In this document: piece after piece, positions 54,691 to 63,247 of the stretch
How positions within the stretch are numbered: the first letter of the stretch is position 1
How the letters are laid out: each line of letters starts with the position of its first letter
Origin: Rhodonellum sp041748555
GTDB lineage: Bacteria > Bacteroidota > Bacteroidia > Cytophagales > Cyclobacteriaceae
NCBI GenBank assembly: GCA_041748555.1
Contig: JBGTDA010000034.1
Span: 1 to 64,000 of the forward strand
Direction of reading: 5' to 3'
Length of the DNA stretch: 64,000 nt
Translations under genes and position numbers: made by a program
The notes under the pieces: model-generated
What the model saw: only the letters and a program-made list of their open reading frames with translations
Databases searched by the model: none
What the model was told of the DNA's origin: nothing

Positions 54691-55233
54691 ATGAAAAAAA
54701 TCCTCATCGGTACAGTCGGCTATCATAATCTCCGGAATCATTCCATTGGCCCGGCATTATTGCCGCAGCTTCAGGAAATGGATTGGGCAAACGGGGTGGA
54801 ACTGGATGAGCTCAACTGGGGACCGTTAGCTATTGTACAAAAATTTCAATCCCTACCAACTCCCTATGAACGGGTTATCCTTATCTCGGCCATTGAGCGT
54901 CCCGGTAGGGAAATCGGAGATATTACTGTGTTTCAGTGGCAGGGCAGGTTGCCTGACGAAGAGCTGATACAACGTTGCGTTGGGGATGCCGTCACCGGGG
55001 TAATATCGGTGGAGAATTTACTGATAATTGGAGAGTATTTTAAGATATGGCCCATGGAATCGCTTTTAGTGGATGTAGAGCCCGGGAATGAAGAGGCGGG
55101 AGAAGGTTTTACAGCGGAAATGCAGCAGGCAGTTCCTGAACTGATGCTGACGCTACGGCATCTTTCGGTTGCAAATAGCAAAGAATTGATTAAATTTAAA
55201 TCATTGTTTGGCGACACGTTAATTAAGGTTTGA
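54691..55233 (+). CDS. M52-like hydrogenase maturation protein with lost catalytic residues
   Basis: 180 residues from the ATG at 54691 (54661 would add 10). The fold text of HyaD/HybD proteases is recognisable (KKILIGTVG, ERVILISAIERPGREIG, EPGNEEAGEGFTAEMQQAVP, ELMLTLRHL), but the acid in GxGNxLxxDD is replaced by GTVGYHNLRNHS and the next Asp of the metal site is S66 in LISAI. So it is probably a non-proteolytic relative, maybe a chaperone for the large subunit or partner of the intact protease at 57104-57625. It starts the second part of the island after the toxin-antitoxin insert. Confidence 0.65.
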   Translation: MKKILIGTVGYHNLRNHSIGPALLPQLQEMDWANGVELDELNWGPLAIVQKFQSLPTPYERVILISAIERPGREIGDITVFQWQGRLPDEELIQRCVGDAVTGVISVENLLIIGEYFKIWPMESLLVDVEPGNEEAGEGFTAEMQQAVPELMLTLRHLSVANSKELIKFKSLFGDTLIKV

Positions 55234-55649
55234 TGCGAGAGAAGAAAGATCATACTAGTCAGGAAGCCCTTAAAGTACTTTTCTGGCGGGAGGAAATCCT
55301 GCAGGTATTATATTGGATGGAGGGGGAAGGATTGGCCGACGCAGTTCCGTTCAGCCGTTTACTGTCTTTATTGAATACTGACCATGAAAACCTCCTGCTT
55401 CACCTTCAAAAAAACATAGAGGCAGGTTTTCTAAGTATCGAAAGCGGAGAATTAAGTGATAATAGCTCTTTGAAATTAACTCCCGCAGGCAAAAAAGAAG
55501 CAGGCGGCATTTTCAGAAACGCATTTGAAGGCATGCAAAAAGGCGGGCATGGCGAATGTGGCCCGGATTGCGAATTCTGTTACCACGAAGGGGAGAAACT
55601 GGAAGACTGTGTGCACAATTGTGCCGATAGCCGACATCATCATCAATAA
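55230..55649 (+). CDS. Winged-helix-like protein with Cys/His-rich tail
   Basis: 139 residues, overlapping the previous gene by 4 bp. Residues ~10-90 look like a small helical winged-helix domain. The tail holds five cysteines and many histidines: ECGPDCEFCYHEGEKLEDCV, HNC and the last residues HHHQ. It could bind zinc, nickel or iron. As hypA and hypB are missing nearby, a role in metal delivery is possible but unproven. No family was recognised. Confidence 0.6.
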   Translation: MMREKKDHTSQEALKVLFWREEILQVLYWMEGEGLADAVPFSRLLSLLNTDHENLLLHLQKNIEAGFLSIESGELSDNSSLKLTPAGKKEAGGIFRNAFEGMQKGGHGECGPDCEFCYHEGEKLEDCVHNCADSRHHHQ

Positions 55650-55651
55650 CT

Positions 55652-56296
55652 ATGGACAGCATTTTTTTATCAGATAGTGAATATGAGCAACTCGCTTCAC
55701 AAATAGAGGACCTGATTGCACAAGTGGATGAGCTTCCTTATCCAAAAGTAAAAGACGATATACATGCACTGCTGCAGAATTTTGACATGATCCACCGTGA
55801 AGCCCTTACCCGGTTGTTCAAAGAAATTATCATCAATTACCCGGATTTGCTTATAAAAATGCAAAGCGATAAACCGGTAAATTTATTGTTCAGCCTGTAC
55901 GACCTGTTTCATACCGAGATACAAAACGGCATTTTGGCTCAGGAAATATTATCAGCAGGTCGTGCTTCCCAATATCCGCTGTGGATACCTGTTGGAAGCA
56001 TAAACCAACTGAAAGAAAACTCAGCCTATAAATATGTGGGGGAAGGGGAAAACATTCTGATCTGTAAAACAGAAGGCAACGTGTATGCCGTAAAAAATTG
56101 CTGCGGGAGTACCGCTTTGCCCCTGGACGGAGCAGCCATTGAAAATGGGCTGCTTATTTGTCCCTGGCACGGCTGCTCCTACCGCCTGTCGGATGGCCTG
56201 ATGGAGACAAATCCATTGCTGCAATTAAATAAATATCCGGTAACCATCAGTGAGGATGGGGAGATAAGAATAGGACTGAATATGGAAATCTTATGA
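55652..56296 (+). CDS. Rieske-type protein with incomplete cluster site
   Basis: 214 residues. A helical N-terminal part (1-105) precedes a Rieske fold (~110-205). The second ligand motif is intact (C170-P-W-H173), but where C-x-H is expected there is C150-C151-G-S-T-A, without a histidine. So a normal Rieske [2Fe-2S] cannot form; a four-thiolate-like or mixed cluster, or none, is possible. The gene starts 2 bp after the previous stop and overlaps the next by 4 bp. Confidence 0.72.
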   Translation: MDSIFLSDSEYEQLASQIEDLIAQVDELPYPKVKDDIHALLQNFDMIHREALTRLFKEIIINYPDLLIKMQSDKPVNLLFSLYDLFHTEIQNGILAQEILSAGRASQYPLWIPVGSINQLKENSAYKYVGEGENILICKTEGNVYAVKNCCGSTALPLDGAAIENGLLICPWHGCSYRLSDGLMETNPLLQLNKYPVTISEDGEIRIGLNMEIL

Positions 56297-57114
56297 TCAA
56301 TACATATTACACTCTTGCTGCTATGCTCCTTTTTGTGGTGATGGCTTCCTGTCGGCAAAATGGTGGCGCAGATACCGGCAACCTGCCTACCATGATGGAC
56401 GACTCCTCCCGTGTCATTATTGACCGCGCCATTGCCTATGCCGGGGGGGAAGATGCATGGTTTCAAAAAGAAACGCTGTCCTTTGACAAAAAAAGCACAA
56501 GCTACGATAGTGCCGGTAAAATTACCCGTGAATTGGATCAGCATTTTGATTATATGATGCAGCCGGAGTTTCGGGCAAAGATTACCTATATTCTTAATGA
56601 CACAGCCATTACCCTAATCCATGACGGGCAAAAAGCCAGGAAATTTTATAACGGCAAAAAATCCAAAGAACAAAAAGATATTGATGGCGCCTGGAATGCC
56701 AGCTTCGGTTCGCAGTATGTGATGTGCATGCCATACAAACTAAAGGATCCGGGTATAAAAGCTGAATATGTTGGACAGGTAACGTCAATGGGTGGTGTGC
56801 CTGCCCAAGTGGTAAAGACATCTTACATGGAAGGCGCCGGCAGCAATCCCGATCATGTATGGTATTACTATTTTGAACCCGGCACAGGAAAGCTGTTGGC
56901 CAACTCTCTAAACGGAAAAGATAATTACTGGGACTATACCCTGTATGAACAATTTGAAACAGTAAATGGCTTGAAACTCCCTTCTGTACGGAAAGGTTAT
57001 GCGGCGGCGGCATTAAACAAGCCCGGAAAACAGGTATCAGAAAGCAGACATTTTAATATTGCCTTTGATACAGAATTGGCCAAAGACCATTTTACAATAC
57101 CCGATGAAAAATGA
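56293..57114 (+). CDS. DUF6503-like lipoprotein
   Basis: 273 residues with a lipoprotein signal (TLAAMLLFVVMASC, cysteine at ~20). The mature domain (AYAGGEDAWFQKETLSF, MPYKLKDPGIKAEYVG, ETVNGLKLPSVRKGY) resembles DUF6503 and the protein at 57944-58876, so the two are likely paralogues. Periplasmic or surface-exposed. Its place inside the hydrogenase operon suggests a role in assembly or docking, which is inference. Confidence 0.7.
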   Translation: MINTYYTLAAMLLFVVMASCRQNGGADTGNLPTMMDDSSRVIIDRAIAYAGGEDAWFQKETLSFDKKSTSYDSAGKITRELDQHFDYMMQPEFRAKITYILNDTAITLIHDGQKARKFYNGKKSKEQKDIDGAWNASFGSQYVMCMPYKLKDPGIKAEYVGQVTSMGGVPAQVVKTSYMEGAGSNPDHVWYYYFEPGTGKLLANSLNGKDNYWDYTLYEQFETVNGLKLPSVRKGYAAAALNKPGKQVSESRHFNIAFDTELAKDHFTIPDEK

Positions 57115-57625
57115 CCGGCCCAAAATATTGATTGCCGGTGTGGGCAACGAATTGCGGCAGGACGATGCTTTTGGGGTCATGCTGGCGAAAAAATTCCAAC
57201 AGGAAACCACATTGCCCCCTTCTGTATCCGTGATGGAGATCGGTTCGGCGGGGATTCATCTGGTGCAGCAGATGTTTGATAAATATGATGTTTTGATTTT
57301 GCTGGATACTGTACAATGGGGTGGCCCGGCAGGAACGATCCATTTTAAAGAAGTGGAAGTGAAAGACATCACACAATTGCCGCAGGAAGAGCAGCGCTCA
57401 TTTTTGGCTGACATGCATTATATCAATCCACTGAAAGCATTGATGATGGCAAAGGCTTTGCATGTCCTGCCAAGGCAGGTATTGTTCTTGGGTTGTGAAT
57501 CAGAGGAGCATGAAGAGATGGGAATTGGCGTAAGTGACGCAGTGGAAGCAGCACTTCCTGTTGCTTTTCAGAAAATAAAGGATTGGGTCACAGGCACGAT
57601 GAAAGATGTTACAGTAGACCGATAA
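57104..57625 (+). CDS. [NiFe]-hydrogenase maturation protease (M52)
   Basis: 173 residues from the ATG at 57104, which overlaps the previous gene by 11 bp. The motif GVGNELRQDDAFGV carries D20/D21, LLDTVQ carries D68 and ADMHYINPLKAL carries H105, the three nickel-sensing metal ligands. It removes the C-terminal tail of the large subunit after Ni insertion. Intact, in contrast to the M52-like gene at 54691. Confidence 0.9.
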   Translation: MKNDRPKILIAGVGNELRQDDAFGVMLAKKFQQETTLPPSVSVMEIGSAGIHLVQQMFDKYDVLILLDTVQWGGPAGTIHFKEVEVKDITQLPQEEQRSFLADMHYINPLKALMMAKALHVLPRQVLFLGCESEEHEEMGIGVSDAVEAALPVAFQKIKDWVTGTMKDVTVDR

Positions 57626-57943
57626 TTTCCTGTTGACGAACTGTATAATTGTCGATCTGATAAATTGAAAGGTAAAACTATCAATTTGACAATTCGACAA
57701 TTTCATCTCGCTGATCCAAAACATAAGTGTAGATGTCTTTGTACTTGGAACATAAGAAGGAAGAAATAAACTGTCGACTAAACTCGGGCGTAACACAGAA
57801 GTTCCGGCTTCGGTCTTCTGGATTTCGATCTAAGACGCTCTTTCACTAAAATTCGTTTTTGAAACAAATTAATTTGTCAGGACAGCATCATAAATTAGTC
57901 AGTTTGCCCAAAAATCTGTAAATTACCCTATTAAATTTTTGTA
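57626..57943. other. Spacer with dispersed repeat
   Basis: No gene. Positions ~57631-57710 hold looser units of the TTGTCGAACTGTTGAATTG family in both orientations, able to fold back. The right part is the probable promoter region of the next gene. Confidence 0.5.
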
Positions 57944-58876
57944 ATGAAAAAGCCATCCGATTCAAATAAACAAGAAAAAGTAAGACTGCCCTGGGAAGCT
58001 GAGCTGGAAGTAAAAGATCTGATCAAACCAATAAGGGTTAGGCGGATACGCCTGCTTCAAACTGGAGGCATTATCCTGATGATTTTGACAGTCGGGGTAT
58101 TTGCCTGGTGGCTGATTGTGAAACCATCTTCCGGGGAGACACTTGTGAAGGAGATGATCGAAGCTGCCGGGGGCATGGAAGAGTGGAAAAACATAAAGGA
58201 TGGAAGTTTTGTCCGCACCCATCGTATTTATGATGAAAACGGAAAAATCATCAAGCAGTCAGAAGAAACTTTCTTTTTTAAAAACAATCAGAATGGCCAC
58301 CAGCTCTTAATAAAGTCTATAACTCACGAAGAGGATCAGGTCAGTGTGGGGTATGATAAGGAAGGTTACTGGGCACTTTTAAATGATAATGAAGTTAATC
58401 CGGTAACTCTTGCCAAAGAGATGGAATTCATGTGTAATGATGAGAATTGTTCACCACTGTGCTCCAGTGAAATGGCACTTTACCGGATGTCGTTTCCCTT
58501 CAAGCTGGCTGACGGTGGTGTTAAACCCCGCAATGCAGGAACTGCCCTACTGAATGGTGAAAAAGTGATATTGTTGGATGTGACTTTCGATCCCAAAGTA
58601 GGTCATGACCGATGGGTTTTTTATATGGATGCTTCCACTAAACTGATTCGAAAAATAGAACATTATCCCAATGTAAAAGACAACGTGCAGCCGGAAGAAA
58701 TTTATCTATCAGATTTTAGGGAGGAAAGCAATATCATGTTGAGCCATTCCAATAAATACTATCGGAGCAACGGAAAAGTTTTAGAGGAATACCAGATATC
58801 CAATGTCAGATTCAATTCTTCATTAACTCCTGATTTTTTTGACAGGCCACAGAAGCTGGGTATGCTGAATAAATAA
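57944..58876 (+). CDS. DUF6503-like membrane-anchored protein
   Basis: 310 residues. A basic cytoplasmic tail of ~40 residues precedes one membrane helix (GGIILMILTVGVFAWWLIV), then a periplasmic DUF6503-like domain (AAGGMEEWKNIKDGSF, MSFPFKLADGGVKPRNAG, NVRFNSSLTPDFF). It contains CNDENCSPLC. It resembles the lipoprotein at 56293-57114. It ends 17 bp before the convergent ATPase gene. Confidence 0.7.
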   Translation: MKKPSDSNKQEKVRLPWEAELEVKDLIKPIRVRRIRLLQTGGIILMILTVGVFAWWLIVKPSSGETLVKEMIEAAGGMEEWKNIKDGSFVRTHRIYDENGKIIKQSEETFFFKNNQNGHQLLIKSITHEEDQVSVGYDKEGYWALLNDNEVNPVTLAKEMEFMCNDENCSPLCSSEMALYRMSFPFKLADGGVKPRNAGTALLNGEKVILLDVTFDPKVGHDRWVFYMDASTKLIRKIEHYPNVKDNVQPEEIYLSDFREESNIMLSHSNKYYRSNGKVLEEYQISNVRFNSSLTPDFFDRPQKLGMLNK

Positions 58877-58893
58877 TTTAATGGCCTCTGTGT

Positions 58894-59670
58894 TTATGCC
58901 CTTATATTTTCCAACAGATTATTTGCCAACCGGCTTATAGCCTGCAATGCAGGGGATTGATCAATAGTATCCATTTTTAAAGAACCATTTTTATCAGCTT
59001 CGGCAACAGTTGCATCATATGGAATAACAGCAATAACGGGCAACTCTGTCCGGGCACAAAATTGACGGATGGCTTCTTCATCTTCAGCGTGCTTTACTTT
59101 GTTGGCGACTGCCAGTATATTTTTTATCTCCAGTTCTTTACCCAACCGCTGGAACCGTGCCACTGCTTCCATAGAACGGTAATAAGGCTCTACCACACAC
59201 AGCAAAACATCCACATACTTAGAAGTGCCCCGTTTCATTTGTTCCAGCGATGCTTCAAGATCCAACAATGTTACCTGTTCACTCTCTTCGAGGGCCGTGT
59301 GGATGATTTCCCGGACAGTGGTGTGAATACCGCACATGCAGCCGGTGGCGGCATGCTCCGGTTGGCCTACCGCTAACAAAGTAACATTGTCGTCTGCCTT
59401 TATCCCATAAGTATCCATTACTTCGGCCAATGGCACTTTCAGTTTTGCATATTTTTTACCATCTTCTTTTTCATACACATCAAGCAGTTTCGAAGTGAGT
59501 GGCCGGGGCATGGCGGCCTTTGGGTCCAAGCCAAGGGTAAGTGCCAGATTGGGGTTGGGATCACCGTCAATAGCCAGAACAGCTATACCTTTACTGCCTA
59601 TAATCCTGCATAACAAACCGCTGATAGTGGTTTTACCCACACCACCTTTCCCGCATACTGCAATTTTCAT
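58894..59670 (-). CDS. CooC-like MinD-type ATPase
   Basis: 258 residues from the ATG at 59668-59670, where the P-loop G7-K-G-G-V-G-K-T-T15 sits as usual; an upstream ATG at 59718 would add 16. DGDPNPNLALTLGLDP and the CMCG motif (ATGCMCGIHTTVREI) match CooC and related Ni-enzyme maturation ATPases; the CxC pair binds metal at the dimer interface in CooC. No CO dehydrogenase gene is in view. A role in delivering nickel to this hydrogenase is likely by place, possibly standing in for HypB. Confidence 0.85.
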   Translation of the reverse strand: MKIAVCGKGGVGKTTISGLLCRIIGSKGIAVLAIDGDPNPNLALTLGLDPKAAMPRPLTSKLLDVYEKEDGKKYAKLKVPLAEVMDTYGIKADDNVTLLAVGQPEHAATGCMCGIHTTVREIIHTALEESEQVTLLDLEASLEQMKRGTSKYVDVLLCVVEPYYRSMEAVARFQRLGKELEIKNILAVANKVKHAEDEEAIRQFCARTELPVIAVIPYDATVAEADKNGSLKMDTIDQSPALQAISRLANNLLENIRA

Positions 59671-60082
59671 GATGATGATTTGAAGAGGTGATAAACTAAA
59701 ATCCGAATAAATTTTCAATTAATGTACAAATTAATTATCATCGAAAAAATGAAAATATTAAAATTCATTATATAAAAAATTTCAGCACCCAATCATCAGC
59801 TTGCTCGTATAGGATACTTTATAAAAATGTCGGCTATGTTGTTAATCCTTTGAGAAAGGTCAAAAATCGGTCTTTTTCTTCATTCAGTTTCCAAAGAGTA
59901 ACTCCCTCAAATTCTTGTGGTAATACCTGTCGTTGATAATAAAAACTTTTGTATTTTTCCATTTCCTGTTTACGGGTAACTTGGGAACGATGCCAATCAG
60001 CTCATTTAATCCAGTACAGTCGTTCGAAATGGTGCAAACCTGCACACAAATTTTATTTTCTTCCACTTATAAATTTTCCAAT

Positions 60083-60370
60083 ATGAACAAAGGAGGCCCT
60101 ATAGTTATCATCGAGGATGATACAGATGATCAGGAAATTTTATGTCCTTTGTCCGAATTAAACAAAGTGCTGAACCTTGGGAAAGCAAAGGAATATCTGA
60201 TAACAGCAGGGACAATGTGGAAATCTGATGTCGAGAAGAAAATAATTCAGCTAATACTGGAAAGGCTCGATGGAAAGCCGGGGGCTAAAGCTGAAAATGC
60301 AACTTTGCTTATATGTCAGTTTAAAATACAAGGTTTATTAAAAGATGCTTTGAAACTTGATCTTCGATGA
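60083..60370 (+). CDS. Truncated response-regulator receiver-like protein
   Basis: 95 residues. MNKGGPIVIIEDDTDDQEIL is the start of a two-component receiver domain, but after CPLSEL the text no longer matches one: the phosphorylated Asp region and later strands are missing. The rest (LNLGKAKEYLITAGTMWKS) is not recognised. It is either a scrambled remnant or a fusion. It overlaps the GNAT gene by 4 bp. Confidence 0.4.
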   Translation: MNKGGPIVIIEDDTDDQEILCPLSELNKVLNLGKAKEYLITAGTMWKSDVEKKIIQLILERLDGKPGAKAENATLLICQFKIQGLLKDALKLDLR

Positions 60371-60834
60371 AATTCCCTATGAACTTTTTACCCATAGAAA
60401 CATATGAAAGCCTAAACAGTAGGTTTAATAAAGAACCTGAATGTTTACCCATAATCAAGGTTTGTTCAGAGCATTATAGAAAAGTAGGATTTACAAAGCC
60501 TTGGATTGCATACTTTGTGGCTGATCAACACAACACCATCATTGGTGCAGGTGGATTTAAAGGAAAACCCATAGACGGTAAGGTGGAGATTTCTTACGGG
60601 ACTTTTCAAAAATATCAGGGAGGAGGTGTCGGAACTGAAATTTGTAGACAACTGGTGCTGTTATCCTTAGAAAATGATCCTTCGATAAAGATAACAGCCC
60701 GAACATTGCCGGAAAACCATGCCTCCATCGAAGTATTAAAAAGAAATGGATTTAAATGTTTGGGAACTGTAATTGATGAAGAAGATGGAGCTGTTTTAGA
60801 ATGGGATTTTATAAGAAAGAAAAGTAATCACTAA
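60367..60834 (+). CDS. GNAT-family N-acetyltransferase
   Basis: 155 residues. The acetyl-CoA-binding motif A reads YQGGGVGTEICRQL (Q-x-x-G-x-G-type), followed by ARTLPENHASIEVLKRNGFK, typical of the RimJ/RimL-like branch that acts on protein N-termini or small molecules. The substrate is unknown. The gene overlaps the short receiver-like gene by 4 bp. Confidence 0.85.
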   Translation: MKFPMNFLPIETYESLNSRFNKEPECLPIIKVCSEHYRKVGFTKPWIAYFVADQHNTIIGAGGFKGKPIDGKVEISYGTFQKYQGGGVGTEICRQLVLLSLENDPSIKITARTLPENHASIEVLKRNGFKCLGTVIDEEDGAVLEWDFIRKKSNH

Positions 60835-61059
60835 CCTTTCGAGGCTATTCTATACAGTTTTCTGGTCTGGCCCAAAGTTCCCTTTTTGTCTCCCTCATGC
60901 CAACTGGATGTCGCATTTGTTCTTCAGTTCACTGCCACAGAGTATACGGCCCCGGCAGATCTTATGAACAAGGTGCCGCCTACCTTAGGGAGAACTTGAT
61001 AACCAACGGCTGGCTCAATGCTTCTGAACTGTCTTCGCCTCAACCTATTACACCAAAGA
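60835..61059. other. Spacer, nothing recognised
   Basis: About 225 bp without a supported gene. Confidence 0.35.
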
Positions 61060-61752
61060 ATGATTACAGATAAAAATTTAGCGCGCATTGCAGGCTTTTG
61101 TTATTTAATTGTAATCGCCACAGGATTATTTTCGGAGGTTTTCGTCAGACAGGCATTAAGGGTGTCAAACGATGCTATGACTACCGCTTACAACATTCAA
61201 ACCAACGAAATGCTTTATCGTTGGGGTTTTGTTGCTGACCTGATCAACTTCGTAGTGGGTTTACCGACCATACTGATTATTTATTTTTTATTCAAGCGAA
61301 CAAACAAGCTCTTATTACAACTTGCAGTAGCTTTTGTTATCATCCAAACTGCAATAATTGCAACCAATCTTCTGAATCAGATTACACCGTTATTGATATT
61401 AAGCAATGACACTTACTTAAATACATTTCAACCGGATCAACTGGCAACCCTTTCCCTACTATCACTTAATATTCAGGCACAAGGCTATGGTATTGGTTTG
61501 GTGTTCTTCGGATTTTATAGTCTGATTGTTGGTTATATAATATTTCAATCAGAATATTTACCAAAAATATTGGGGATACTGTATGCCTTTTCGGGTTTAT
61601 GCTACTTGGTAAACAGCTTCACTATGTTCCTTTCAAAAGACTTTTCAAATCCATTCTTTATTTATCTAGCCATCCCGATATTAATTGGAGAGCTATCGCT
61701 TTGCTTATGGTTGCTTATCAAAGGTATCGACACCTCTAAAAATGAAAGCTGA
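61060..61752 (+). CDS. DUF4386 family membrane protein
   Basis: 230 residues from the ATG at 61060. About six membrane segments; NLARIAGFCYLIVIATGLFS at the N-terminus is the hallmark. Function unknown. The first ~147 bp are repeated, with a few changes, at 63050-63196, where a second copy is broken off. An upstream ATG at 61018 in the same frame would add 14 residues of non-family text and is not preferred. Confidence 0.85.
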   Translation: MITDKNLARIAGFCYLIVIATGLFSEVFVRQALRVSNDAMTTAYNIQTNEMLYRWGFVADLINFVVGLPTILIIYFLFKRTNKLLLQLAVAFVIIQTAIIATNLLNQITPLLILSNDTYLNTFQPDQLATLSLLSLNIQAQGYGIGLVFFGFYSLIVGYIIFQSEYLPKILGILYAFSGLCYLVNSFTMFLSKDFSNPFFIYLAIPILIGELSLCLWLLIKGIDTSKNES

Positions 61753-62041
61753 TAATAATACGATATTCTATAAGTATAATTTGATTTGCATAGGCCTGGC
61801 TAGGATTGATAATGTAACAAACAGCTCCAAATCCAGAAACAGCAATATTATCATAATTTTTAGAGAATTGTAGTGGATGGTACAATTATATGCCAAAATC
61901 CAACAAGTCCTTCTTCTGACATTAGATTGCTGGATACATCCTACCGATAATTATCGGGATCGGTCTTCAGTCTTCTAGCCAATTTCACAGAAAAACAAAG
62001 ACTACTGGCCAAATAGTGGATATCAATATACTTTAATTTTA
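61753..62041. other. Spacer, nothing recognised
   Basis: About 290 bp; a small palindromic stretch CCGATAATTATCGG lies near 61.95 kb. No gene was supported. Confidence 0.35.
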
Positions 62042-62815
62042 TTACCTCAACTCCCCCTTTTCCTGGTCAAAAAAGAAGTCATTTTTCAAAGACTTTTTGT
62101 ACTTAGAGATGTTTGCCATATGCTGAACAGGGTTTGAGACGGCGGAAACAGGAATAATGTAGAGATTTTTTGGGGAAGATGGTGTGCCCCCAACTCCCAA
62201 AGCAATAAAGGTTGGCATGCCGGTGCGCTTTTCAAAAGCTTGATACCGCTCTAATTGTCCAGCGTTGGCAAAACGGATAAAATCTCCTTTAACACTACTT
62301 CTCCATTTACATTCAACTGCAACCGGATATCGGATATTGTCCAATTTTAACTCCAACTGAAGGTCAGGCTCTAAAGTGGATTCTGGGTACCTTCCATCGA
62401 CAAACTTATCACCAGCCCATTGTTTAATAACAAAATATTTTTGGTCAAACTTTTTTACCACAAATTTCTCAAAATCCAAACCTGCTTTCGCATTTACATC
62501 GATTATCTCTGACTCGGGCTCTTCTTCGGATGCTTTAAAGTTCTTTTTGATTTTTCGGATAATGGGTTCGGGATCTTTGCCGGCTTGTATGGCTGTATCG
62601 CGAATAAAGCTTTCTTCTTTTGCTTGCATTGCTCCATCTTTAAAAGCAGAGGCAATGAGCACTTCGAGACTTTTCTGATCTATAGCTGGAGCATGTTGCT
62701 GTACCCCAAGCATCCAAATGCCAGAACCAGTGGCGAGAACGCCAAAAATAATCAATGAAATGGCAAACATACGTGTCATAGGGTTAAGAGGGGGATTGAA
62801 CCCAAATATTATCAA
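62042..62815 (-). CDS. Membrane-anchored PD-(D/E)XK nuclease-like protein
   Basis: 257 residues. One N-terminal membrane helix (MFAISLIIFGVLATGSGIWML) followed by an acidic linker and a restriction-endonuclase-like domain: LDFEKFVVKKF, then STLEPDLQLEL and VAVECKWRSS, which place a D...ExK metal site. Then a helical C-terminus. Proteins of this pattern occur widely in Bacteroidota with no known function. ATG codons at 62779 and 62770 are equally good starts for the helix. Confidence 0.65.
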   Translation of the reverse strand: MIIFGFNPPLNPMTRMFAISLIIFGVLATGSGIWMLGVQQHAPAIDQKSLEVLIASAFKDGAMQAKEESFIRDTAIQAGKDPEPIIRKIKKNFKASEEEPESEIIDVNAKAGLDFEKFVVKKFDQKYFVIKQWAGDKFVDGRYPESTLEPDLQLELKLDNIRYPVAVECKWRSSVKGDFIRFANAGQLERYQAFEKRTGMPTFIALGVGGTPSSPKNLYIIPVSAVSNPVQHMANISKYKKSLKNDFFFDQEKGELR

Positions 62816-63049
62816 AATGAACGGTAGTTAAACTATAACCCAAGAAATGATTCAAACTGGTTTGATAATATAGATGCCTACTACTTTCTTTTACCTTTTG
62901 TCTGTTGAATTGCCAGCTTGGAGATAAAGAATTTAAATTTTTGACAAAAGAACTTAAATGTCAAATAGAAATTAAACTACCATTGCTTATTTATAAAAAT
63001 TAAAATAAAATGATAAAGGTATTTGTCCCTCAATCTACCACACTCAAAA
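62816..63049. other. Spacer, nothing recognised
   Basis: About 234 AT-rich bp without a supported gene, ending at the partial second copy of the DUF4386 gene. Confidence 0.35.
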
Positions 63050-63247
63050 ATGATTACTAGTAAAAATTTAGCGCGCATTGCAGGCTTTTGTTATTTAATT
63101 GTAATCGCCACAGGATTATTTTCGGAGATATTCGTCAGACAGGCATTAAGGGTGTCAAATGATGCTATGACTACCGCTTACAACATTCAAAACAATTTTT
63201 TAGCTCTTTCGATAATTAATCCTTTTCTTATTTTTTCCTCGCAGTAA
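63050..63247 (+). pseudogene. 5' fragment copy of the DUF4386 gene
   Basis: Bases 63050-63196 repeat 61060-61206 with about half a dozen substitutions; after NIQ the homology ends and the frame runs ~17 unrelated codons to a stop. Only the first membrane segment and part of the second remain. It looks like a partial duplication 2 kb from the intact gene. It converges with and slightly overlaps the SecB-like gene. Confidence 0.8.

Noticed and set aside
59884..60066. 60-codon minus-strand open frame
   Set aside because: No family resemblance and no membrane or signal features; too short to support.
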